From positions 2,232,001 to 2,296,000 of the forward strand of contig NC_015761.1 of the NCBI RefSeq assembly GCF_000252995.1: a stretch of 64,000 nt of DNA. The letters run 5' to 3'. The stretch is from Salmonella bongori NCTC 12419 (GTDB lineage Bacteria > Pseudomonadota > Gammaproteobacteria > Enterobacterales > Enterobacteriaceae). The notes under the pieces are model-generated. The model had not been told where the DNA came from. It saw only the letters and a program-made list of their open reading frames with translations, and searched no databases. How positions within the stretch are numbered: the first letter of the stretch is position 1; each line of letters begins with the position of its first letter. This document shows, in pieces, positions 7,202 to 16,429 of the stretch. The position numbers and the translations under genes were made by a program.

Positions 7202-9688
7202 TTACACCTTCGCCAGTTTAACGGCGCACTTCTTGAAATCCGTCTCTTTAGAGAGCGGGTCCGTCGCGTCCAGTGTCAGGTTATTCACCAGCTGCGCGGC
7301 GTCAAAGAACGGCATATACACCAGTCCCTGCGGTGGACGGTTACGTCCGCGCGTCTCAACGATAGAGATCACTTCGCCACGGCGGGAAATCACCTTCACC
7401 TTGTCGCCACGGCGCAGATCACGGGCTTTTGCATCCAGCGGGTGGATAAAGACCACCGCTTCCGGGAAGGCACGGTGTAGTTCTGGCACACGGCGCGTCA
7501 TACTGCCGGTATGCCAGTGCTCCAGTACGCGACCGGTAGACAGCCACAGATCGTACTCGTTATCCGGTGACTCCGCCGCGGGTTCAAACGGCAGCGCGAA
7601 GATCACCGCCTTGCCATCCGGTTTACCGTAGAATTTGTATCCTTCTCCCGCTTTTACGTACGGGTCGTTGCCTTCGCTGTAACGCCACTGCGTCTCTTTA
7701 CCTTTGACGACCGGCCAGCGCAGACCACGCGCGTTGTGGTAATCGTCGAACGGCGCCAGATCGTGACCGTGGCCACGTCCAAACCAGGCGTATTCTTCAA
7801 ACAGCCCTTTTTGCAGATAGAAGCCCAGTTCACGGGATTCATCGTTTAATTGCTCTTCTTTCAGCTCGCTTAGTGGAAATTTGCTGACCGCAGGCGTGGC
7901 GAACAGAACGTCATACAGCGTTTTACCGCGCAGTTCCGGCTTCTGCGCCAACAATTCTTCCGGCCAGACGTCTTCAGTTTTGAAGCGGCGTGAGAACTGC
8001 ACCAGCTGCCAGAGATCGGATTTTGCCTCGCCCGGCGCTTTAATTTGCTGACGCCAGAACTGCGTACGGCGTTCGGCGTTGCCGTAAGCGCCTTCTTTCT
8101 CGACCCACATGGCGGTCGGCAGGATCAGATCCGCCGACAGCGCGCTAACGGTGGGGTATGGATCGGAGACAATGATAAAGTTACGTGGATCGCGCCAGCC
8201 CGGCATCCGATCTTCATTGATGTTCGGTCCGGCTTGCATGTTGTTGTTACACATTACCCAGTAGACGTTCAGCTTGCCGTCTTTCAGCGCACGATCCTGC
8301 GCCACGGCATGCAGGCCAACTTTCGCCGGAATCGTACCGGTTGGGATCTGCCAGTGTTTCTCGCAGATATCACGGTGTTTTTCATTGGTCACCACCATGT
8401 CCGCAGGCAGACGATGGGAGAAGGTTCCTACTTCACGCGCGGTACCGCAGGCGGAAGGCTGGCCGGTCAGCGAGAACGGCCCGCAGCCTGGCTGGGAGAT
8501 TTTTCCGGTCAGCAGATGCAGGTTGTAGACCAGGTTATTCGCCCACACGCCGCGGGTATGCTGGTTAAAACCCATCGTCCAGTAGGAGAGCACTCTTTTC
8601 TTCGGATCGGCATACAGCTGCGCCAGTTGTTCAAGCTGATCTTTCGGTACGCCGGTCATTTCGGCAGTCTTGTCCAGGGTATATTCCGCCACGAACGCTT
8701 TATACTCGTCGAAGCTCATCGGCTCGGAAGCATCGGAGCCTGGATTCTTCGCCGCTTTTTCCAGCGGGTGCGTCGGACGCAGGCCATAGCCGATATCCGT
8801 CGCCCCTTTACGCAGATTAACGTGTTTATTAAAGAAGTCCTGATTCACCGCATTATTTTGAATAATATAGTTTGCGATATAGTTCAGGATTACCAGGTCG
8901 CTTTGCGGGGTAAAGACAATACCGTTGTCCGCCAGTTCAAAGCTACGGTGCTGGAAGGTGGAGAGTACCGCGACCTTCACATTCGGATCGGATAGGCGGC
9001 GGTTGGTGATGCGCGACCACAGAATCGGGTGCATTTCCGCCATGTTGGATCCCCACAGCACAAACGCATCGGCCTGCTCAATATCGTCATAGCAGCCCAT
9101 CGGCTCATCCATACCGAAGGTACGCATAAAGCCCACTACCGCCGACGCCATACAGTGACGTGCATTCGGGTCGATGTTGTTAGAACGGAACCCGGCCTTG
9201 AACAGCTTGGCCGCCGCATAACCTTCCCAAATCGTCCACTGACCGGAACCAAACATACCGATCGCCTCTGGTCCCTTCTCTTTTAAAGAGGCTTTGAACT
9301 TTTCCTCCATCACATCAAAGGCCTGATCCCAGCTAACGGGGGTGAACTCGCCATCTTTGTGATACTTACCGTCTTTCATGCGTAGCATCGGCTGGGTCAG
9401 ACGATCTTTTCCGTACATAATTTTGGGCAGGAAGTAGCCTTTAATGCAGTTCAGACCACGGTTGACTGGCGCATCGGGGTCGCCCTGACAGGCCACCACG
9501 CGGCCCTGCTGCGTGCCCACCAACACACCACAACCGGTTCCACAAAAACGGCACGGCGCTTTGTCCCACTTGATGGCTTCCTGCTGCCCTACAACGGCGC
9601 GGGCGACGCCCGGCACGCTCAGACCGGCAGCCGCCGCAGCGGCCGCAACAGCGTTAGCTTTCATAAAGCTACGACGACTGAGTTTCAT
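7202..9688 (-). CDS. napA: NapA, catalytic subunit of periplasmic nitrate reductase
   Basis: Molybdenum bis-MGD enzyme that reduces nitrate to nitrite in the periplasm. 828 residues. The Tat signal SRRSFMK is at 4-10. The [4Fe-4S] ligands Cys46, Cys49, Cys53 and Cys81 lie in CRFCGTGC...C, and the molybdenum-ligand cysteine is Cys179 in ARHCMASAV. Length and motifs match the enterobacterial enzyme. Its start overlaps the napD stop by four bases, consistent with NapD acting as its dedicated chaperone. Confidence 0.98.
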   Translation of the reverse strand: MKLSRRSFMKANAVAAAAAAAGLSVPGVARAVVGQQEAIKWDKAPCRFCGTGCGVLVGTQQGRVVACQGDPDAPVNRGLNCIKGYFLPKIMYGKDRLTQPMLRMKDGKYHKDGEFTPVSWDQAFDVMEEKFKASLKEKGPEAIGMFGSGQWTIWEGYAAAKLFKAGFRSNNIDPNARHCMASAVVGFMRTFGMDEPMGCYDDIEQADAFVLWGSNMAEMHPILWSRITNRRLSDPNVKVAVLSTFQHRSFELADNGIVFTPQSDLVILNYIANYIIQNNAVNQDFFNKHVNLRKGATDIGYGLRPTHPLEKAAKNPGSDASEPMSFDEYKAFVAEYTLDKTAEMTGVPKDQLEQLAQLYADPKKRVLSYWTMGFNQHTRGVWANNLVYNLHLLTGKISQPGCGPFSLTGQPSACGTAREVGTFSHRLPADMVVTNEKHRDICEKHWQIPTGTIPAKVGLHAVAQDRALKDGKLNVYWVMCNNNMQAGPNINEDRMPGWRDPRNFIIVSDPYPTVSALSADLILPTAMWVEKEGAYGNAERRTQFWRQQIKAPGEAKSDLWQLVQFSRRFKTEDVWPEELLAQKPELRGKTLYDVLFATPAVSKFPLSELKEEQLNDESRELGFYLQKGLFEEYAWFGRGHGHDLAPFDDYHNARGLRWPVVKGKETQWRYSEGNDPYVKAGEGYKFYGKPDGKAVIFALPFEPAAESPDNEYDLWLSTGRVLEHWHTGSMTRRVPELHRAFPEAVVFIHPLDAKARDLRRGDKVKVISRRGEVISIVETRGRNRPPQGLVYMPFFDAAQLVNNLTLDATDPLSKETDFKKCAVKLAKV

Positions 9689-9948
9689 GGTGTTTCCTCA
9701 CCTTGTTCATCCTGCTGGTGATAAACCAGCGACACCGCCAGTACGCCTTCAACATTGCGTACTGACTCAATGGCTTGCATCAGCGCTTCGCCCTGATCTG
9801 CTTCCACCACCACAATCAGCTGACCGCTTTCAACATCGCTTAACGCGACTTCGCAACCTGGCAAGGTATTCAACTGTGTGCGAATGGCAGCAATATTCTG
9901 ACTTTTGGCCTGCGCGACCAGGCTACAGACCTGCCAATTAGTGTGCAT
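9685..9948 (-). CDS. napD: NapD, chaperone for NapA Tat export
   Basis: Cytoplasmic 87-residue protein that binds the NapA Tat signal and delays export until cofactor is loaded. The open frame runs further upstream, but the ATG at 9948 gives the family N-terminus (MHTNWQVCSLV) and length. It overlaps napF by 11 bp and napA by 4 bp. It has a ferredoxin-like fold core with SGQLIVVVEA and the ESVRNVEGVLAVSLVYHQ region. Confidence 0.94.
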   Translation of the reverse strand: MHTNWQVCSLVAQAKSQNIAAIRTQLNTLPGCEVALSDVESGQLIVVVEADQGEALMQAIESVRNVEGVLAVSLVYHQQDEQGEETP

Positions 9949-10429
9949 GGTTGTTCTCCGCATTGATGGCTGAAACTGGACAAATAGCCACACACGCCCC
10001 GCACCCATTACAGGCCTGTTGGTCAAGCTGCGGCTGGTAAATGCCGGATAACGTGGGACGAAAGGTAATAGCCATAGGCTCACAGCTGTCCTGGCAGCGA
10101 TGGCACTCAACGGATTGCCTGGCGAGGCAGTTTTCTGCAAGCGTAAAAATCAGATCCCAGGCCCTGGTGTGGCGCGGAAGAAAAAGTGACTCGGTACAGG
10201 CCTGCGCGCAGGCATAGCAGAAACTGCACTCGCCCTGTTTAAAATTTACGCCCGGATATCCTCCTGGCCCTCGCTGCAGGATGTTGGACTCGCACGCCTG
10301 GATACAAGCGTCACAGCGGAGACAATGAGTGAGAAAATAGGAGGCTTCCCTGGCCCACGGCGGAAAGATCGCTTTACTGGCAGTGCGCCAGCTGCCGGTC
10401 AACATGCTTCGACGGGATAAATCAACCAT
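9938..10429 (-). CDS. napF: NapF, cytoplasmic iron-sulfur accessory protein
   Basis: First gene of the nap operon. 163-residue ferredoxin-like protein that interacts with NapA before export and is thought to help its maturation. Four cysteine-rich motifs are visible: CLRCDACIQACE, CSFCYACAQAC, CHRCQDSCEP and CNGCGACVAICP. The frame extends 20 codons upstream, but the ATG at 10429 (MVDLSRRSMLTGSW) matches the family start and has GGA upstream. Confidence 0.95.
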   Translation of the reverse strand: MVDLSRRSMLTGSWRTASKAIFPPWAREASYFLTHCLRCDACIQACESNILQRGPGGYPGVNFKQGECSFCYACAQACTESLFLPRHTRAWDLIFTLAENCLARQSVECHRCQDSCEPMAITFRPTLSGIYQPQLDQQACNGCGACVAICPVSAINAENNHAH

Positions 10430-10508
10430 GATAACGTCCTTCCGTAACGACACACTTCCACCGGAGGTGAACAACAATAAAAACCGCACAATCTATAAGT
10501 AGTTATTT

Positions 10509-10580
10509 TTGTAAATAAGATATTTCAGGATGTGTACAAGGTGCATACCCCGATAGAGGTAAATGCTGTTGCCGGATCAA
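10509..10580 (-). promoter_or_regulatory. napF promoter with NarP/NarL 7-2-7 site and FNR-like site
   Basis: Two heptamers in inverted 7-2-7 arrangement, TACCCCG-AT-AGAGGTA, lie at 10546-10561 (centre 10553.5). Exactly 20 bp upstream of napF-directed transcription is a candidate FNR site at 10567-10580 with one perfect half (TTGAT read on the minus strand) and one poor half. In E. coli the FNR and NarP sites of napF lie at -64.5 and -44.5, also 20 bp apart. That would place the start near 10509 with TATCTT as -10. Basis: sequence plus known E. coli architecture. Confidence 0.75.
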
Positions 10581-10842
10581 AAGAGTGCCGGGTAAAGGTA
10601 AAAAAACGTGCTTTTTCTCACATTTCAATGAGTTATATACTGTTTTATATAACGAAAAAATCAATCAGTGCATAATATCATCATTGACATGAACATCAGA
10701 ATATTCCGCTATTTATTTGGTTTTTGGTTTATTAATAAGCTCTCAAATATATAAAAATGCAGATTAATAGATAAAATGAATATGTTAATCTATGGTCTGA
10801 GCACCCAGATCAGCCGAACAGAAACAGCAGAAAGGAAATACT
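10581..10842. other. AT-rich intergenic region upstream of eco
   Basis: 262 bp with no ORF worth calling. It contains a perfect inverted repeat GTTATATA / TATATAAC (10632-10653, 6-base loop) and a second dyad AGATTAA / TTAATCT (10761-10791). It must also carry the eco promoter, which I cannot place with confidence. Confidence 0.6.
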
Positions 10843-11349
10843 GTGAACAATAAGATAAAGACATTAGTCCCTGCCATCCTCTTCACCGCGCTCACCAGCC
10901 CCTCTGTCTGGGCCGCCAACCTTGCCAACACTCAACCGCTGGAGAAAATCGCCCCATATCCTCAGGCGGAAAAAGGAATGAAGCGGCAAGTCATTACGCT
11001 TACCCCTCAGCAGGATGAATCTACTCTCAAAGTGGAACTGTTAATTGGCCAGACTTTGAACGTAGATTGTAACCAGCATCGCCTCGGCGGTAAGCTGGAA
11101 ACAAAAACGCTGGAAGGCTGGGGTTATGACTACTATGTTTTTGATAAGGTCACTTCTCCGGTATCGACCATGATGGCTTGTCCGGAGGGGAAAAAAGAGC
11201 AGAAATTCGTCACCGCCTGGCTGGGTGAAAACGGGATGCTGCGCTACAACAGTAAATTACCGATTGTGGTATATACCCCAGCGAATGTAGACGTGAAATA
11301 CCGTATCTGGAAAGCGGACGATAACGTACAGAACGCCGTTGTGCGTTAA
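10843..11349 (+). CDS. eco: Ecotin, periplasmic serine protease inhibitor
   Basis: Dimeric inhibitor of trypsin-fold proteases including elastase. 168 residues with a Sec signal peptide ending near SVWA/AN. The body PLEKIAPYPQAEKGMKRQV is near-identical to E. coli ecotin, the P1 methionine lies in STMMACP, and a disulfide pair is visible (VDCNQH and MACPEG). The start is GTG at 10843 with AAAGGAAA upstream. An inner start a few codons on would also leave a functional signal peptide. Confidence 0.95.
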   Translation: MNNKIKTLVPAILFTALTSPSVWAANLANTQPLEKIAPYPQAEKGMKRQVITLTPQQDESTLKVELLIGQTLNVDCNQHRLGGKLETKTLEGWGYDYYVFDKVTSPVSTMMACPEGKKEQKFVTAWLGENGMLRYNSKLPIVVYTPANVDVKYRIWKADDNVQNAVVR

Positions 11350-11395
11350 TTTTCCGGTGCCCGGTCACGCTTATCGGGCATCTCCCTCCTGGCTT

Positions 11396-11419
11396 ATCCC
11401 GTGATCCGGGGTTCTTTTT
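11396..11419 (+). terminator. Possible eco terminator
   Basis: A short GC hairpin (CCCG / CGGG, 5-base loop) followed by TTCTTTTT, 50 bp after the eco stop. The stem is short. A second hairpin TGCCCG / CGGGCA lies just upstream at about 11358-11380 and looks REP-like. Confidence 0.45.
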
Positions 11420-11533
11420 AAAACACGTCTGGAAACTCACTCTCGGGACAGGTACTATGCGGCCCTTTACTATTTGCCGCACGGACGCCAGTCAGGCTGC
11501 TGTAATCAGGCCTGATTTGACCTGAGAGTATTT

Positions 11534-12781
11534 ATGTCTGTAACTTCTCCCCCCTCCACTGCCACTATGGAATATACCGTTAGTCATGTAGTACGTTCTC
11601 CACGCCTGTTGCTCCGTGAAACGCTGGCTGGCGTGATTACTGCGCTGGCGCTGATTCCGGAAGTCATCTCTTTTTCGGTGATTGCGGGTGTGGACCCTAA
11701 AGTCAGTCTGATCGCCTCCGTGGTACTGTGTCTGGCGATGTCTGTATTAGGCGGACGTCCGGCAATGGTCACTGCGGCGGCAGGCTCCGTGGCGTTGGTC
11801 ATTGGTCCAATGGTCAGCCAGCATGGTGTACAGTATATTTTGCCAGCGGTAGTCATGGCGGGCGTTATCCAGATTCTGTTCGGCGTGCTGGGAATGGCGA
11901 GACTTATGCGCTTTATTCCTGCCGCCGTAATGACCGGGTTTGTTAACGCGCTCGGCATTTTGATTTTCTTCGCCCAGGTGCCACATTTCTGGAGTAAAAG
12001 CCCGTTAATCTGGGGGCTGTTTATCCTGACTCTGCTGATTGTTTTGTGGGCGCCGCGCGTGATTAAAAGCATTCCCGCACCGCTGATTGCCATCGTCCTG
12101 CTGACCATGTTTACCGTAACGACCGGACAGCTTTTGCCCACGGTGGGCGATGAGGGGCCGATGAACAGCAGTCTGCCAGGCCTGACGTTACTGTCCGTTC
12201 CGATAACCTGGCAAACACTGGCGATTATCTGGCCCTGCGCCTTGAGCATCGCCTTTGTTGGCCTGATGGAGTCGCTGCTAACGGCGAAGTTAGTGGACGA
12301 TTTAACGGCGACGCCTTCAAATAAAAAACGGGAAAGCGCCGGGCTGGGCATCGCGAATATCCTGGCCGGGTTTTATGGCGGTATTGCTGGCTGTGCGATG
12401 ATTGGCCAGACGATTGTCAACGTTGAGATGGGGAAAGGCCGCAGTCGCGTCTCGACGCTAACCGCCGGGGTCGTGTTGTTACTGCTGGTCACGGCGCTAA
12501 GCGAGGTGATGGCCAAGATCCCAATGACGGTGTTAGCGGGGATTATGGTGATTGTGGCGGTGAAAACCTTTAGCTGGCGCAGTCTTCAGCCCGCTACGCT
12601 GGCGCGTTTGCCGGTAACGGAAACGCTAGTAATGTTGACGACTGTGGCGGCAACGGTCTGTACGGCAAATCTGGCGATCGGCGTCGTTGCAGGGGTTATC
12701 GCTATGCTGCTGCTTCCGCGCCTGGCCAGACGGAAAAACGCGGCGGCAACAGAGGCACCTTCGCCAGCCCCGGAAAAATAA
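11534..12781 (+). CDS. SulP family anion transporter without STAS domain
   Basis: 415-residue, strongly hydrophobic protein with about ten or more predicted membrane spans. The family motifs TAAAGSVALVIG and FVGLMESLLTAK fit the SulP/SLC26 transporter core (sulfate, bicarbonate, dicarboxylate and other anions). It ends shortly after the last span with a charged, alanine-rich tail, so the cytoplasmic STAS domain found in most SulP proteins is absent. Substrate cannot be told from sequence. As I recall, in E. coli K-12 this position between eco and yojI holds mqo on the other strand. Confidence 0.8.
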   Translation: MSVTSPPSTATMEYTVSHVVRSPRLLLRETLAGVITALALIPEVISFSVIAGVDPKVSLIASVVLCLAMSVLGGRPAMVTAAAGSVALVIGPMVSQHGVQYILPAVVMAGVIQILFGVLGMARLMRFIPAAVMTGFVNALGILIFFAQVPHFWSKSPLIWGLFILTLLIVLWAPRVIKSIPAPLIAIVLLTMFTVTTGQLLPTVGDEGPMNSSLPGLTLLSVPITWQTLAIIWPCALSIAFVGLMESLLTAKLVDDLTATPSNKKRESAGLGIANILAGFYGGIAGCAMIGQTIVNVEMGKGRSRVSTLTAGVVLLLLVTALSEVMAKIPMTVLAGIMVIVAVKTFSWRSLQPATLARLPVTETLVMLTTVAATVCTANLAIGVVAGVIAMLLLPRLARRKNAAATEAPSPAPEK

Positions 12782-12804
12782 GTCAGGCGTTACGCGCTTA
12801 TTTA

Positions 12805-12899
12805 TGCAGGATGTCCGGCCTACAAAGCGTGTTTGCAGGCCGGACGCGACGCTCAAGAAAAAGTTGTAGACCTGATAAGCAGAGAAGCGCCATCAGGCA
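12805..12899. repeat. REP/BIME cluster between the SulP gene and yojI
   Basis: Contains GATGTCCGGCCTAC, TTGCAGGCCGGACGCG and a further unit GACCTGATAAGC / GCGCCATCAGGCAG. These are REP-type GC palindromes lying between two convergent genes. Confidence 0.75.
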
Positions 12900-12922
12900 G
12901 TTCATGCAGTTCAATAACTATA

Positions 12923-14566
12923 TTATGCAGTACGCGCTACCGCGTCGCGCGAGGCGGCGTCACGCTCATCGCCAGTGAGTTCGGTCAGTTGCCCACTACG
13001 CATCTCCAACAGGCGATCGGCGTGAATAAAATAGTGGTCGTCATGACTGATGGCAAAAATGGTTTTCCCCATTTTTTGCATCAGCGGCAGCAGTACCTGA
13101 TAAAACTCCCGACGGAAGTGAGGATCCTGATCGGCTGCCCACTCGTCCAGCAAAATAATGTCGCGCTCTTCCGCCAGCGCCAACAGCAGCGCAATGCGCT
13201 TTTTTTGCCCTTTCGACAGTTTAAGATTTAAAATACGCCCGTCGTTTAGCTCCAGCTTGTGCGTCATTTTCAGGTGTTCAAGCCACTTATCGACCAGCGC
13301 GGGATTCGCGGGTTTCCCCTCCGGCCCCAGCAGGCGGTCGAATAACCAGACATCGGTAAACACGGCAGAGAAAAGTTGACGATACGCTTCCGGTTGCCCG
13401 GCAGCAATAGGCTTACCATCAAGTAAAATCTCTCCCGATTGCGGCTGGTACAAGCCGGTCAATAGCATGGCCAGCGTCGATTTCCCGCTACCGTTGCCAC
13501 CAATTAAAAACAGCAATTCGCCGCGGTGAATCGTCAGGTTGATGGGCCCCACGGAAAACGCGTTATCCTGATAGTGAAAAACCACGTTGCGCAGCTCCAG
13601 CGTCTTCCAGTCCGGAAAGGCTTTCGGCTGCGGAAAATCAGGCTTATACGGGGCGAGCGCGAATTTATTCAGTTTATTAAACGCCACTTGCGCGGTCAGT
13701 AGCGTTGGCAATGCGCCCACCGCAGATAGCAGCGGCGTGCGCAGGAACAGCAACGTCAGCGAATAAGTCGCCGCGACGTTGGTATCCGCCCAGCCGAGAC
13801 CATTCGCCATCCAGAAGACCAGGCCTATCGCCCCCAGCATCATGATATTCGACCAGTTAACGGCGCTCAGGTGAAAAGTATCGGCGCGGATAATGTGATG
13901 ACGGTACTCTTTGGCGTCCGGGGTATAGCATTGCTGAAAAATCTGCTCCGCACGTTCGCGGTTTAGCGTCAGTTCCTTGCGTCCTTCCAGCACCGTCTGA
14001 TAGTCGTTGTACAGCTTATCTTCGGTCTCGCGCAGGGTCGCCATATGCTGGTAGACCCGCGCCACCAGCATAAATCCGCCCCAGATAGTCACCGCCATCC
14101 AGATAGTCGTCACCAACAACATTTTTGTCGATAGCATCGCCAGATAGGCCGCCGAACCAAGAGTGAGGATAATACCCTGCACCAGTTCAGGCAGACGTAC
14201 AAAAGCAATAGTTATATTACGGATATCGCTGGTCAAACCGGCCAGTAAAGAGGCGCTACCCAATTGCTCAATACGTTCAACGCGGGTATCCAGAATACGT
14301 TTGATAAATTCGCTGCGCAGACGGTAAACGAAATGGTGTCCCAGAGTGGTTAACGCCAGTTGGGAACCCAGCGTTACGGCCATTAATAACAGGAGCAGGC
14401 CAAGGAATTCCGGTAGTACCATGATTGTCGTGTCCACCGTTTCAATCAGGCGTTGATTGATAAACGCAATCAGGCCAATCCCCAGTGCCGCGCTGGCGAG
14501 GCTTAGCGCCATCACGCTAATAAATGGCCAGCGGTACTGCCGCCAGACAAGAATAAGAAGTTCCAT
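12923..14566 (-). CDS. yojI: YojI, ABC-type microcin J25 efflux protein
   Basis: Half-transporter with an N-terminal membrane domain of about six spans (residues 1-300) and a C-terminal ATPase domain. Walker A is GGNGSGKST, signature LSKGQKKR, Walker B DIILLDEWAAD, H-loop ISHDDHYF. 547 residues, the E. coli length. The E. coli homologue exports microcin J25 with TolC. The shape is of the PvdE/SyrD-like group. It ends convergently with the SulP gene. The start at 14566 is supported by family length. Confidence 0.93.
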   Translation of the reverse strand: MELLILVWRQYRWPFISVMALSLASAALGIGLIAFINQRLIETVDTTIMVLPEFLGLLLLLMAVTLGSQLALTTLGHHFVYRLRSEFIKRILDTRVERIEQLGSASLLAGLTSDIRNITIAFVRLPELVQGIILTLGSAAYLAMLSTKMLLVTTIWMAVTIWGGFMLVARVYQHMATLRETEDKLYNDYQTVLEGRKELTLNRERAEQIFQQCYTPDAKEYRHHIIRADTFHLSAVNWSNIMMLGAIGLVFWMANGLGWADTNVAATYSLTLLFLRTPLLSAVGALPTLLTAQVAFNKLNKFALAPYKPDFPQPKAFPDWKTLELRNVVFHYQDNAFSVGPINLTIHRGELLFLIGGNGSGKSTLAMLLTGLYQPQSGEILLDGKPIAAGQPEAYRQLFSAVFTDVWLFDRLLGPEGKPANPALVDKWLEHLKMTHKLELNDGRILNLKLSKGQKKRIALLLALAEERDIILLDEWAADQDPHFRREFYQVLLPLMQKMGKTIFAISHDDHYFIHADRLLEMRSGQLTELTGDERDAASRDAVARTA

Positions 14567-14641
14567 GCAAACAACCCGGACAGATAATAACAGCCCGCAG
14601 TTTAACTAACTCCATCCGCACAGCAATAATAATTCTTATTT

Positions 14642-15292
14642 TTATTCTTTTTCAGCCGCCTGACGGAAGGTAAGATTGTAGCGAAATTCACCGGTCATGG
14701 GATGGAATCCCGCTTTAAGCGGCTGGATACCATGATAAAACAGCCGGGACTCTCCGCCCCAGACCACGATGTCGCCATGCTCCAGTAAGATCCGCCTCAG
14801 CGGATCGCTGCGACGCAGACCGCCAAACTGAAAAATGGCCGCTACTCCCAGCGAAACGGAGACGATAGGCGCACGCAAATCGGGCTCATCCTTATCCTGA
14901 TGCAACGACAGTTTTGCGCCGGGCATATAGCGATTGATCAGGCAGGCGTCCGGTTGAAAGTTTTCATACCCTGCCGCGAGCGCCGCCTGACGGCATACGT
15001 CGGCAAACGATAGCGGTAACGCTGGCCAGGGCTTATCCGTTAGCGGATCGCACGCAGAATAGCAATAACCGTGACGATCGGTGGTCCAACCCAGCTCACC
15101 GCAGTTGGTCATCGCCACGGACATGGTATACCCGCCCGGCGTTACCATCTGACGAAATGGAGACTGGCTGGCGACACCCCCGATATCGTCTAACAGCGAC
15201 TGCGCCGCGCGAAAAGCAAAACGGCGCAGCACCACCGCGCCGGGCGCCAGAGATTCTTGCCAGGGCTCTTCATCAGCAAACAGATCCAGCAT
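14642..15292 (-). CDS. alkB: AlkB, oxidative DNA/RNA demethylase
   Basis: Fe(II)/2-oxoglutarate dioxygenase that removes 1-methyladenine and 3-methylcytosine lesions. 216 residues after trimming to the ATG at 15292 (MLDLFADEEPW). Iron ligands are His131 and Asp133 (HQD) and His187 (FYHGI). 2-oxoglutarate is held by Arg204 and Arg210. The long upstream extension overlaps ada and is not supported. It starts 2 bp after the ada stop, so ada-alkB is one operon under Ada control. Confidence 0.96.
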   Translation of the reverse strand: MLDLFADEEPWQESLAPGAVVLRRFAFRAAQSLLDDIGGVASQSPFRQMVTPGGYTMSVAMTNCGELGWTTDRHGYCYSACDPLTDKPWPALPLSFADVCRQAALAAGYENFQPDACLINRYMPGAKLSLHQDKDEPDLRAPIVSVSLGVAAIFQFGGLRRSDPLRRILLEHGDIVVWGGESRLFYHGIQPLKAGFHPMTGEFRYNLTFRQAAEKE

Positions 15293-15294
15293 CG

Positions 15295-16353
15295 CTACTC
15301 CTCTTTTTGCGATTCCCGCTTTAATAACTGCGCTTTTCGACTTGCCCCCCAGCGATAGCCCGAGAGCGAGCCGTCGCGGCGCACGACCCGATGACACGGG
15401 ATGACTATTGCCAGTTTATTCGCACCGCATGCGCTGGCGACCGCACGCACTGCCGTAGGTTTACCGATAGTCCCGGCAAGCTGTTGATAACTGACGGTTT
15501 CACCACAGGGAATCGCACGTAACGCCTGCCAGACTTGTTGCTGAAATGCGGTTCCCTGGATATCCAGCGGCAGTGATAGCAGCACCTCGCGCGTGTTAAT
15601 TGCAGCGACCACCTGTTGTACTCGCTGCTGAAAAGTCTCGTCGGCAGGTTCATGGCGGGCTGCCGGGAAAAGGGTATATAATTCCGCCAGCAGCACATCA
15701 TCGCTATCGCCCGGAAAAATCGCGCAAATCCCCCGCTCGCTCTCCGCCACCAGACACCGTCCGTAAACCCAGTCGGTCAGCGCATAGCGAACAGAGACAC
15801 TGTCGCCCCCTTTGCGAAACTGTTTTGCTGTCATGCCCAACGTCTGGTCGGCATGACGGTAGTAGCTACTGCTATCCGGGAAGCCAGCGCGGTAAATAGC
15901 CGCCGTGACCCGCTCTCCTTTCGCCAACGCTTCGCGCAACCGACGGGCTCGCCATGCCTGCTGCCACCCTTTCGGCGTCATTCCGGTGCTCGCTTTAAAC
16001 AGACGGTGCAGATGAAACGGACTCATCGCCACCGCCTGTGCCAGAGACGCCAGCGTCACTGGCGTCTCCTGCTCAAGCAAACGGCAGGCGCAGGCAATCT
16101 TATCCACCCACCGTTGTTGCGCGCGCGCGTTATCTGGCTGGCAACGCTTGCAGGGGCGAAAACCAGCGGCCAGCGCCTGCGGCGCAGTGGCAAAAAAGCG
16201 GACATTTTTGCGTAACGCCCGTTTCGAGCGACAAGAAGGACGGCAAAAGATCCCCGTGGTCTGTACCGCAAAAACGAAACGGCCATCCGCGCTGGCATCG
16301 CGCGCCAGCACACGCTGCCAGCATTCATCATCGGTGAGTAACGGTTTTTTCAT
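15295..16353 (-). CDS. ada: Ada, methyl-accepting repair protein and transcription activator
   Basis: Repairs O6-methylguanine and methylphosphotriesters and, once methylated, activates ada-alkB. 352 residues from the ATG at 16353. The N-terminal zinc site is Cys37, Cys41, Cys68, Cys71 (GIFCRPSC, PCKRC). An AraC-type HTH domain occupies about 95-180. The C-terminal methyltransferase has nucleophile Cys320 in PCHRV. A second ATG directly upstream (16356) is equally close to AAGGAG. I chose the one giving the known Salmonella N-terminus MKKPLLTDDE. Salmonella Ada is reported to be a weak activator. Confidence 0.95.
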   Translation of the reverse strand: MKKPLLTDDECWQRVLARDASADGRFVFAVQTTGIFCRPSCRSKRALRKNVRFFATAPQALAAGFRPCKRCQPDNARAQQRWVDKIACACRLLEQETPVTLASLAQAVAMSPFHLHRLFKASTGMTPKGWQQAWRARRLREALAKGERVTAAIYRAGFPDSSSYYRHADQTLGMTAKQFRKGGDSVSVRYALTDWVYGRCLVAESERGICAIFPGDSDDVLLAELYTLFPAARHEPADETFQQRVQQVVAAINTREVLLSLPLDIQGTAFQQQVWQALRAIPCGETVSYQQLAGTIGKPTAVRAVASACGANKLAIVIPCHRVVRRDGSLSGYRWGASRKAQLLKRESQKEE

Positions 16354-16429
16354 CATAGACTCCTTCATTAAGCATAGTGCTTGCTTCAATGCAGTGTGTC
16401 CGTAAATCAGCCCATAAAAACCCGCAATC

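Noticed and set aside
9949..10140. Longer NapD reading frame
   Set aside because: It lies inside napF and its sequence is unlike the family. The ATG at 9948 gives the conserved start.
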